NCBI GenBank assembly: GCA_964607315.1
Contig: CAZSKA010000241.1
Location: forward strand, 1-5,774
From: JAHDFB01 sp964607315
GTDB taxonomy: Bacteria > Bacteroidota > Bacteroidia > Chitinophagales > Saprospiraceae
DNA length: 5,774 bases
Direction: 5' to 3'
Shown: positions 1 to 5,705 of the stretch, piece by piece
How positions within the stretch are numbered: the stretch's first letter is position 1
Layout: each line of letters begins with the position of its first letter
Program-made: the position numbers and the translations under genes
Notes under the pieces: generated by a model
What the model was told of the DNA's origin: nothing
The model's database searches: none
The model's input: the letters and a program-made list of their open reading frames with translations, nothing else

Positions 1-317
1 CTAAAATGTGTAATTCCTATTATTATAAAGAATTCAAAATATAGAATTTTACTATATAGCTCCTAATAAGTTTTAAATGCCTTTGATATAGAGCTAATAT
101 TTATATTCAAATCAATGGCAAAATCGATAAAAGGTCGGACAAATTAGCAACATTTATGAATAGGGCCCGATAATTCAAAACAATTTGATCATATATTGCT
201 TAAGTAAATATATATTTACGAAACCACTTTATTAATCTAGATATCCAAATAGCTCAATATCAACTATTTAAAATATCGGGGTGGTTTATTTAATTCATTT
301 AAAAGAATTTATATATT
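1..317. other. Non-coding leader region upstream of the deacetylase operon
   Basis: No convincing gene was found on either strand; the stretch is very AT-rich with frequent stops. It contains a weak AT inverted repeat (ATATAG at 39-44 and CTATAT at 52-57). A second short one (TGAAT at 157-161 and ATTCA at 173-177) encloses GGGCCC. Neither is followed by a T-tract, so I do not call a terminator. The region probably carries the operon promoter (see 184-218) and a long 5' leader. The end of the preceding gene is not visible. Confidence 0.6.
184..218 (+). promoter_or_regulatory. Weak candidate Bacteroidota-type promoter for the operon
   Basis: TTTG at 184-187 could be a -33 element and TATATTTA at 211-218 matches 7 of 8 positions of the Bacteroidota -7 consensus TAnnTTTG. 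The spacer is 23 bases, longer than the usual 19-21, and AT-rich DNA makes chance matches common. If real, transcription would begin near 225, leaving a leader of roughly 90 bases before the deacetylase start. This is inference from consensus only. Confidence 0.25.
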
Positions 318-2834
318 ATGAAAAAACATAATGTATTTTACACCTTGTTATTCGCATTTTTGAGTATACCTGGAATTGTATATTCCCAGGCACCTACCAA
401 ATGGACAAGTGCAGAAATCCAACATCAAATAGAGAAGTTGGGCTTTTTAGGTTCCGTACTTTATGTAGCAGCTCATCCAGATGATGAGAATACTCGATTA
501 ATTGCCTATATGGCAAATGAAGTAAAAGCTGAAACAGCATATCTTTCATTAACTAGAGGAGATGGTGGACAGAACCTGATAGGGACTGAGATAAGAGAAC
601 TATTAGGTGTTTTACGTACTCAGGAGTTATTAGCAGCGAGACGAATTGATGGAGGAAAACAATTTTTTACGAGAGCAAATGATTTTGGATATTCAAAACA
701 TCCAGATGAAACCTTTGATATATGGAACAAGGAGGAAGTTCTTAAGGATGTCATTCTAGCGATAAGAAAATTCCAACCAGATATTATAGTTAATAGATTT
801 GATCATAGAACTCCGGGGAGAACACATGGTCATCATACAGGTTCAGCTATGCTAGGACTAGAAGCTTTTGGGAAGAGTGATGACAAAAGTCTTTACCCTG
901 AACAGCTTACTAAATATCCAGCGCACAAAGCAGAAAGAATTTTCTTCAATACTAGTTGGTGGTTCTATGGAAGTAGAGAAAATTTTGCAAAGGCAGATAA
1001 GACAAATTTATATACTGCAGATATAGGAGTGTATTATCCACTTAAAGGGAAATCTAATACTGAAATTGCGGCAGAATCTAGATCTCAACATAAATGTCAA
1101 GGATTTGGGTCAACTGGAACAAGAGGTGAATCAATAGAATATATGGAATATCTTGATGGATCAAGACCGAATCAAACGGAAGATGTATTTTCAGGAATAG
1201 AAACTAGCTTCGATAGAATAGATAGAAGTGGTAAACTAAAGGAATTAGTAGCTGAATTAGCATCAAGTTATAATCCATTAATGCCTCATAAATCTGTTGA
1301 CATCCTTTTCACTATTCAAAACAGAATAAAAGAATTACCAGCTAGTTTATGGAAAGAACGTAAATTAAAAGAGGTAAATGACATCATTCTTGCATGTAGT
1401 GGAATTTACTTAGATGCCTATACTAGAGATATCTCATTAGCTCCGGGTGAAAAGACAAGTGTGAGAATAGAGGCGATAAACAGAAGTCCAGTTGATTGGA
1501 CTTTAGAGGAGATTTCTTCAGAGCCAAATGGTATAAAGCTTATGCCAAAGGCGAAATTAGAAAACAATAAGAGGCAAGATTTCGAAGAGGAATTTTCAGT
1601 TGCTTCTGATGCAGATTTCAGTTCAGCATATTGGCTAAGAGAACCTGGAACGCTAGGAATGTATGAAGTAGCTAATGAAAATTTAGTTGGTTTACCTATT
1701 TCACCAGATCCAGTAGTTTTCACATTTAGACTAAAACAAGGAAGTAATACATTGGACTTTCAGCGGCCATTAGTCATGAAAAAAGGTGATCCTGTAAAAG
1801 GAGAAGTCTATGAACCATTTGATATTTTAGCACCGGCTTATGCAGAAGTAAAGAATGAAACGATCATCTTCAGTCCTGGACAAACGCAGACTTTACGTGT
1901 GGAAGTGACAGCTGGAAAAGATAATGTAAAAGGAATACTAAAGCCACAATACGATTCCAAATGGACCGTAAAACCATCAAGCATTCCTTTTGAGCTTGAC
2001 TCAAAAAATCAAAAAGAATTTATCGATATAGAAGTAACTGCTCCTAATGTTCAGGACCCAAGTAAAATGTCTTTTGCAATAGAAATAGATGGGCAAAAAT
2101 ACACTGACAAGCTGGTAACAGTAGCTTATGATCACATTCCATCACAACAAGTTTTACAGCCAAATTCTATTAATACGATTTGTATAGATATCAAGTCTGT
2201 AGGAAATAAAGTGGCGTATATAATGGGAGCTGGCGATAAAATTCCGGAGGCATTACGTGCAATTGGATATCAGGTTGATGAAATTGCTGAAGATAATATT
2301 AGAGCGGAAATTTTAGATAAATATCCAGCTGTAATCGTGGGAATTCGTGCATATAATGTAATAGAAAATATGAAATTCCACCATAAGACCTTGATGAATT
2401 ACGTGGAAAATGGAGGAACGGTTGTGACGCAATACAATACAAGCAGAAGAGTAAAATCGGATGCATTAGGTCCATATCCGCTTAACTTAAGTAGAAAGCG
2501 TGTAACGGATGAATATGCGAAGGTGAAGATTTTAGATAGTTCACATGAGATTTTTAATTTCCCGAACAAGATAACAGAAAAAGATTTTGATGGATGGGTA
2601 CAAGAACGAGGATTATATTTTCCTGATGAATGGGATGAGAAATATACACCATTGTTAAGCTCTCATGACAAAGGTGAAGAAGGTTTAGAAGGTGGACTTT
2701 TAGTAACAGAATATGGTGAAGGACACTTTGTTTATACAGGTTACAGTTTCTTTAGAGAATTGCCAGCAGGTGTACCTGGAGCTTATAGATTGTTTGCAAA
2801 TTTGATTTCATATGGACAAGAAGTAAAACCATGA
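318..2834 (+). CDS. Secreted PIG-L/LmbE-family zinc deacetylase with C-terminal glutamine-amidotransferase-like domain
   Basis: The protein has 838 residues. Residues 1-24 form a Sec signal peptide (KKH, hydrophobic core, cleavage probably near YSQA). There is no lipobox cysteine, so it is probably periplasmic. Residues about 45-260 are a PIG-L/LmbE deacetylase domain. AHPDDE at 52-57 supplies zinc ligands His53 and Asp56 and the presumed general base Asp55. HGHH at 170-173 gives the HxxH motif with the third ligand, probably His173. The family hydrolyses N-acetyl groups from sugar-linked substrates such as GlcNAc-inositol conjugates. Residues about 370-600 look like beta-sandwich domains. 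Residues about 628-835 resemble a class I glutamine-amidotransferase/ThuA-like fold (start KVAYIMGAGD, then YVENGGTVV at 695-703), with no clear catalytic triad. The protein is far longer than single-domain family members of roughly 230-300 residues. The ATG at 318 is chosen because it begins the signal peptide. The substrate cannot be read from sequence. The gene overlaps the next one by 4 bases. Confidence 0.9.
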   Translation: MKKHNVFYTLLFAFLSIPGIVYSQAPTKWTSAEIQHQIEKLGFLGSVLYVAAHPDDENTRLIAYMANEVKAETAYLSLTRGDGGQNLIGTEIRELLGVLRTQELLAARRIDGGKQFFTRANDFGYSKHPDETFDIWNKEEVLKDVILAIRKFQPDIIVNRFDHRTPGRTHGHHTGSAMLGLEAFGKSDDKSLYPEQLTKYPAHKAERIFFNTSWWFYGSRENFAKADKTNLYTADIGVYYPLKGKSNTEIAAESRSQHKCQGFGSTGTRGESIEYMEYLDGSRPNQTEDVFSGIETSFDRIDRSGKLKELVAELASSYNPLMPHKSVDILFTIQNRIKELPASLWKERKLKEVNDIILACSGIYLDAYTRDISLAPGEKTSVRIEAINRSPVDWTLEEISSEPNGIKLMPKAKLENNKRQDFEEEFSVASDADFSSAYWLREPGTLGMYEVANENLVGLPISPDPVVFTFRLKQGSNTLDFQRPLVMKKGDPVKGEVYEPFDILAPAYAEVKNETIIFSPGQTQTLRVEVTAGKDNVKGILKPQYDSKWTVKPSSIPFELDSKNQKEFIDIEVTAPNVQDPSKMSFAIEIDGQKYTDKLVTVAYDHIPSQQVLQPNSINTICIDIKSVGNKVAYIMGAGDKIPEALRAIGYQVDEIAEDNIRAEILDKYPAVIVGIRAYNVIENMKFHHKTLMNYVENGGTVVTQYNTSRRVKSDALGPYPLNLSRKRVTDEYAKVKILDSSHEIFNFPNKITEKDFDGWVQERGLYFPDEWDEKYTPLLSSHDKGEEGLEGGLLVTEYGEGHFVYTGYSFFRELPAGVPGAYRLFANLISYGQEVKP

Positions 2835-2950
2835 TAGAAGACGAAAAACCACCAGTACTGGGAAGTTGGCGCAATATTTACATCGCAGTTTTACTATTAC
2901 ATGTATTGGTCATAGCCTATTTTACATACTTCACACATATCTATAGCTAA
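2831..2950 (+). CDS. Small single-pass membrane protein (39 aa), translationally coupled between deacetylase and symporter
   Basis: This short reading frame has 39 codons plus a stop. The start overlaps the deacetylase stop (ATGA at 2831-2834), and its TAA at 2948-2950 shares its last base with the symporter ATG (TAATG). It fills the gap exactly, which argues strongly that it is real. The N-terminal segment is charged and proline-containing (IEDEKPPVLGSWRN, residues 2-15). One hydrophobic helix follows (about residues 16-37, rich in Ile, Leu, Val, Tyr and Phe), then a very short tail. Lys6 and Arg14 before the helix predict a cytoplasmic N-terminus and a periplasmic C-terminus. I do not recognise a named family. 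By position it resembles the small accessory subunits encoded before some sodium/solute symporters (YhdT with PanF; DUF4212 proteins), but those are longer and usually two-pass, so homology is not claimed. A role in assembly or stability of the symporter is inference. Confidence 0.8.
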   Translation: MIEDEKPPVLGSWRNIYIAVLLLHVLVIAYFTYFTHIYS

Positions 2951-4686
2951 TGCATTTAATTGATTGGACAGTCATGTTTACGATACTGTTTGCTATCGTG
3001 GGTTTTGGGATTTACAAAACTCGTGAGATAAAAAATAGTCAATCGTATTTCGTAGGAAATAAAGATTTAAAATGGTGGACAATTGGTTTGTCTGTAATGG
3101 CAACTCAAGCGAGTGCAATCACTTTCCTTTCCACTCCTGGGCAGGCATTCGATGATGGGATGCGATTTGCTCAGTTTTATATAGGATTACCTATTGCAAT
3201 GGTGATTTTGTGTATTTGGGTTTTACCCAAATTCTATAAATCGAATGTTGTCACCGCTTATGAGTATTTAGAAAATAGGTTTGATCTCAAAACACGAACC
3301 TTAACAAGTGTGCTTTTTTTAATACAGCGGGGTTTAGCGGCTGGTCTTACGATCTTCGCCCCATCTATAATTTTGTCATCTATCCTTGGGTGGAATCTTC
3401 AATTGACAACGATTATCATTGGTATAATAGTTATCATTTATACGGTTTTAGGCGGTGCTGTTGCTGTGAGTCAAACTCAAAAGCAACAGATGATTGTTAT
3501 TTTAAGCGGAATGTTTATTGCTTTCTTAGTTATCGTGAATAAACTACCAGGTGATATCTCACTAGGGAATAGTTTAGACATAGCAGGTAAGATGGGCAAA
3601 CTGAATGTCATTGACTGGAAATGGGATCTTACGAATAAATATAATGTGTGGTCGGGAATACTAGCAGGAACCTTTTTGTTCTTGAGTTATTTTGGGACAG
3701 ATCAATCTCAGGTTCAACGTTATTTATCGGGAAAATCATTAAATGAGAGTCGACTTGGATTACTTTTTAATGGTATTTTCAAAGTTCCGATGCAGATTGG
3801 TATTCTTTTAGTGGGAATCATGGTCTTTATGTTTTATCAATTTAATCCTGCCCCACTCCACTTTAATAATGCAAATGTAGAACTCATCAAAGAGTCTAAT
3901 TATGCAGAAGAATTTGCAAGTTTAGAACGAGAGCATGAGCAGGCGATGGAAGGTAAAAAAGCTGCGATTTATGCTTTGGATAATGCCATAAAAACGGATG
4001 GTTCTGTGGAGCAAGCTCAAGGAAAGGTAATGCAATATTTGGCAGATGAAAAAGTAAGAAAAGAAGCGGTAAGTGATATCATAAAGTTGATGAATGAAGA
4101 AGATGAGAGTATAAAATTAGAGAAAGAGGACACCGATTATGTCTTCATCACTTTCATCATCAACAATCTTCCTACTGGTTTAATAGGTCTATTATTAGCA
4201 GTGATTTTAGCAGCAGCGATGTCGTCAACAAGTGCTGAATTAAATGCGCTGGCAACCTCTACAGTTTCTGATATCTATAGAAGACGATTTGCTCCAGACA
4301 AAGACGACCAACATTATCTAAGAGCGGCAAAATGGACGACAGCAGCATGGGGACTATTGGCCTTATTTTTTGCTTCCTTTGCTTCGCTTTTTGACAACTT
4401 GATAGAAGCTGTTAATATAATAGGTTCATTATTTTATGGTGTTATTTTGGGTGTATTTGCCGTAGGTTTTTTCTTCAAAAGGATAAAGGGAAATGCAATC
4501 TTTATTGCAGCTATCATAGGTGAATTCATCGTATTATTATTGTTTTATTTACAACTGAATGGAATTATTGATTTGGCCTATTTATGGTTGAATGCGATAG
4601 GATGTTTGATAGTAATTTTCATAGCAATAATATTAAATGATGTATTAGGAGATGGAGAGAAGAGAGAGGTAGAGTTGGTGGAATAG
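2950..4686 (+). CDS. Sodium:solute symporter (SSS/SLC5 family) with a large periplasmic insertion
   Basis: This is a 578-residue inner-membrane transporter of the SSS family (TC 2.A.21), which couples Na+ entry to solute uptake. About 13 transmembrane helices can be traced: near 6-24, 43-66, 73-95, 120-146, 151-173, 180-198, 233-256, 271-297, 400-440 (including a re-entrant or broken part), 460-481, 485-508, 514-535 and 541-563. The family hallmarks are ATQASAITFLSTPGQAF (51-67), the signature GTDQSQVQRYLSGKS (249-263), and AAMSSTSAELN (422-432), where the two Ser match the Na2-site position of vSGLT. Residues about 298-396 form a charged, mostly helical insertion that most SSS proteins lack. 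Positive residues place it in the periplasm. The ATG at 2950 overlaps the previous stop by one base with no Shine-Dalgarno sequence, so translation is probably by re-initiation. The substrate is unknown; linkage to a deacetylase suggests a sugar, amino sugar or related product. Confidence 0.93.
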   Translation: MHLIDWTVMFTILFAIVGFGIYKTREIKNSQSYFVGNKDLKWWTIGLSVMATQASAITFLSTPGQAFDDGMRFAQFYIGLPIAMVILCIWVLPKFYKSNVVTAYEYLENRFDLKTRTLTSVLFLIQRGLAAGLTIFAPSIILSSILGWNLQLTTIIIGIIVIIYTVLGGAVAVSQTQKQQMIVILSGMFIAFLVIVNKLPGDISLGNSLDIAGKMGKLNVIDWKWDLTNKYNVWSGILAGTFLFLSYFGTDQSQVQRYLSGKSLNESRLGLLFNGIFKVPMQIGILLVGIMVFMFYQFNPAPLHFNNANVELIKESNYAEEFASLEREHEQAMEGKKAAIYALDNAIKTDGSVEQAQGKVMQYLADEKVRKEAVSDIIKLMNEEDESIKLEKEDTDYVFITFIINNLPTGLIGLLLAVILAAAMSSTSAELNALATSTVSDIYRRRFAPDKDDQHYLRAAKWTTAAWGLLALFFASFASLFDNLIEAVNIIGSLFYGVILGVFAVGFFFKRIKGNAIFIAAIIGEFIVLLLFYLQLNGIIDLAYLWLNAIGCLIVIFIAIILNDVLGDGEKREVELVE

Positions 4687-4707
4687 TTGTGCGTTTTACT
4701 TTTTATG

Positions 4708-4885
4708 TTATCTTATATTCTTTTTGATTTCCATGAGTTTTGTGCGGATTTGGAGTAGTCCATTTTGCATTTCTTCTTTGTTGATCTCATTTAATACCAA
4801 TTTACTTTGTAATCTTGATTGCTTTAAGATTAAATTCAGCGTAGATATTATTGGAATCGGTTTCAATTTTAAGTTCGTTTTTCAT
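4708..4885 (-). pseudogene. Possible frameshifted small hypothetical gene
   Basis: On the - strand an ATG at 4885-4883, in a good Bacteroidota context (AAATAAATGAAAAA), opens a 27-codon frame that ends at TAA 4804-4802. It begins MKNELKIETDSNNIYAEFNL. The adjacent frame stays open across the same DNA and continues to a TAA at 4710-4708, with a helical, charged end containing LNEINKEEMQNGLLQIRTKL and then MEIKKNIR. Protein-like composition moves from the first frame to the second around CTTAAAGC (about 4827-4820). One extra A in that A-run would explain this and restore a protein of about 58 residues. I do not recognise either part. It could be a decayed gene, a sequencing or assembly error, a real 27-residue protein, or chance. 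Confidence 0.3.
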
Positions 4886-4940
4886 TTATTTAAGTATCGA
4901 AATTTTGTTTTTGATATTTTTCATTATCTCAAGCGCATCG

Positions 4941-4995
4941 GCGGTAGATGTCGTAGGCGATAGCCTATGATCGTCCTGACCGCTTGTTACCCATA
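4941..4995 (-). repeat. GC-rich nested palindrome plus GTTACCCAT arm (REP/MITE-like element, copy 1)
   Basis: An outer stem GCGGT (4941-4945) pairs perfectly with ACCGC (4979-4983), and an inner hairpin TAGGC-GATA-GCCTA spans 4954-4967. GTTACCCATA follows at 4986-4995. On the - strand this reads ATGGGTAAC followed by the palindrome, the same order as the element at 5706-5774, so the two copies are in opposite orientation. They also share the 12-base word TATGATCGTCCT (4966-4977 and 5759-5770). The element sits just beyond the antitoxin stop and might act as a transcript 3'-end structure, but no T-tract follows it on the - strand. Confidence 0.55.
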
Positions 4996-5007
4996 GTCAC
5001 TCCTTAT

Positions 5008-5295
5008 TTAGAGTTGCACATTAAAATTCACTTCTGCGTTCATTGCATTGAATATTCTAATGATTGTTTCGACTGTTACATTCTTAGTATTATTCTCCAA
5101 TCTTGAGATTTGGGCTTTCTTTACTCCAATTAATTCACCTAATTGTTCCTGTGTTAATTTGCGGTCTTTTCTTACCTTTTTAATCATATCACCAATAAGT
5201 TCGGTTTTGAGTTCAAATTCATATTCATCTCGTTCGGGAGTCCCTTTTAATCCAATGAGTAGGTCTTCTGCTTCTGATAATTTATATGATTTCAT
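5008..5295 (-). CDS. higA: HigA-like XRE-family antitoxin
   Basis: This 95-residue protein has a helix-turn-helix of the Cro/C1 (XRE) type across about residues 34-88. The core LTQEQLGELIGVKKAQISRL (47-66) shows the Q-L-x5-V-x3-Q-I-S-R-L-E pattern of the recognition helices. The N-terminal 33 residues, including GTPERDEYEFELK (18-30), are typical of HigA-type antitoxins in Bacteroidota. Its expected roles are to bind and neutralise the upstream toxin and to repress the shared promoter with it. The start ATG at 5295-5293 lies 2 bases after the toxin stop, preceded by an A-rich run (AAATAAAAATG), so the genes are co-transcribed and probably translationally coupled. Its length is normal for the family and no defect is seen. 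Assignment to HigA instead of another XRE antitoxin rests on toxin-first gene order and on recalled family resemblance. Confidence 0.88.
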   Translation of the reverse strand: MKSYKLSEAEDLLIGLKGTPERDEYEFELKTELIGDMIKKVRKDRKLTQEQLGELIGVKKAQISRLENNTKNVTVETIIRIFNAMNAEVNFNVQL

Positions 5296-5297
5296 TT

Positions 5298-5633
5298 TTA
5301 TTTATTTTCAAAGTATTGAATTCTGATTTTATTAGCTTTTTGAATTTCTTTTTTAGCAACCTTATCTGTTTTCTTTTTAAAACCGTGAGTTGCAAACACT
5401 ATGGTTTCAATCTCATTTGTTTTGTCCCAAAACGCTAACAACCTGTATTGCAATCCATTGTATCTAGTTCTAAATTCCCAAATCTCACTTGTTAGTTTTT
5501 TGAATAGAGTTGGATCAAGTGATTGTCTCGCTCTATTTATGTTTTGAAATATCTTCTTTCGTGCCTTAAAGTCTTGTTTTTTAATGAAAGTAAAGGCTTC
5601 AGGTAATAACTCTACTTCAAAATTTGACTTCAT
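5298..5633 (-). CDS. higB: HigB-like toxin, RelE/ParE superfamily (phage Gp49-like)
   Basis: This 111-residue basic protein is of usual length for Gp49/HigB-type toxins. Recognisable elements are LFKKLTSEIWEFRTRYNG (43-60), YRLLAFWDK (63-71) and HGFKKKTDKVAKKEIQKA (83-100). They match the family pattern of L-W-E-L-R, Y-R-x-L-x-F-W and H-G-F-x-K-K-T followed by a basic helix. Toxins of this family typically cut mRNA on the ribosome. The basic residues Lys45, Lys46, Arg55, Arg64 and Lys86-88 are plausible RNA contacts, but I cannot assign catalysis to any one of them. The gene precedes its antitoxin, the arrangement that defines HigBA modules. The ATG at 5633-5631 is chosen because it starts the family N-terminus and lies about 26 bases downstream of a well-formed -7 box. 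The reading frame is intact, so an active toxin is expected. Confidence 0.87.
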   Translation of the reverse strand: MKSNFEVELLPEAFTFIKKQDFKARKKIFQNINRARQSLDPTLFKKLTSEIWEFRTRYNGLQYRLLAFWDKTNEIETIVFATHGFKKKTDKVAKKEIQKANKIRIQYFENK

Positions 5634-5637
5634 TATT

Positions 5638-5690
5638 GTTTACACTTAAGGATACTTTCAAATATACATAATGTTTCGTTAAATGTAAAC
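5638..5690. promoter_or_regulatory. Candidate operator: 10-bp inverted repeat flanking the toxin-antitoxin promoter
   Basis: GTTTACA at 5638-5644 and TGTAAAC at 5684-5690 are perfect reverse complements. Extended inward to 10 bases each (5638-5647 and 5681-5690) the arms match at 9 of 10. One arm overlaps the -33 box and the other lies between the predicted transcription start and the toxin ATG. The outer arm is upstream of the predicted start site, so a transcript hairpin is unlikely and DNA binding by the HigA-like antitoxin or toxin-antitoxin complex is the simpler reading. Which protein binds is inference. Confidence 0.5.
5659..5689 (-). promoter_or_regulatory. Bacteroidota-type promoter of the toxin-antitoxin operon
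   Basis: Reading the - strand, TATATTTG (5666-5659) is a perfect match to the Bacteroidota -7 consensus TAnnTTTG. TTTA (5689-5686) is a 3-of-4 match to the -33 TTTG. The spacer is 19 bases, within the normal range. Transcription should begin near 5652, giving a short leader of about 20 bases before the toxin ATG, with no Shine-Dalgarno sequence. Confidence 0.65.
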
Positions 5691-5705
5691 TATATTCCTG
5701 GTCTA

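Larger units (their letters stand above)
4687..5007. other. Convergent intergenic region between the symporter operon and the toxin-antitoxin pair
   Basis: The + strand operon and the - strand toxin-antitoxin pair end toward each other here. No confident intact gene is seen. On the - strand there is a possible frameshifted small gene (4708-4885). Directly upstream of it is a 36-codon open frame without a clear start (4886-4996) that runs through the palindromic element and ends TAA directly against the ATG at 4885. A + strand frame over 4724-4963 appears to be the antisense shadow of these and has Phe/Ile-rich, non-protein-like content. No hairpin plus T-tract terminator could be identified after the symporter stop. 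Confidence 0.5.

Noticed and set aside
39..57. AT-only inverted repeat ATATAG/CTATAT as a terminator of the preceding gene
   Set aside because: The six-pair stem is weak, has no GC content to speak of and no T-tract; such repeats are common in AT-rich intergenic DNA.
166..174. CCCGATAAT shared with 5708-5716, a possible third copy of the repeat element
   Set aside because: A 9-base match is expected by chance in a window this long, and no palindrome or ATGGGTAAC follows it at the upstream site.
1418..1723. A 101-codon - strand open frame inside the deacetylase gene
   Set aside because: It lies wholly antisense to a well-supported gene, has Ser/Phe-rich shadow composition, and has no recognisable motif or promoter.
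4687..4740. Rho-independent terminator for the symporter operon
   Set aside because: T-rich runs are present (for example TTTTACTTTTTATG), but no preceding stem could be found.
4724..4963. A 79-codon + strand open frame after the symporter
   Set aside because: Its composition is Phe/Ile/Cys-rich with an Arg-rich end that comes from the palindrome. It fits the antisense of the - strand remnant better than a protein.
5048..5326. A 92-codon + strand open frame
   Set aside because: It is antisense to the HigA-like antitoxin, which has a clear helix-turn-helix; the + strand translation is Ser/Phe/Ile-rich shadow sequence.
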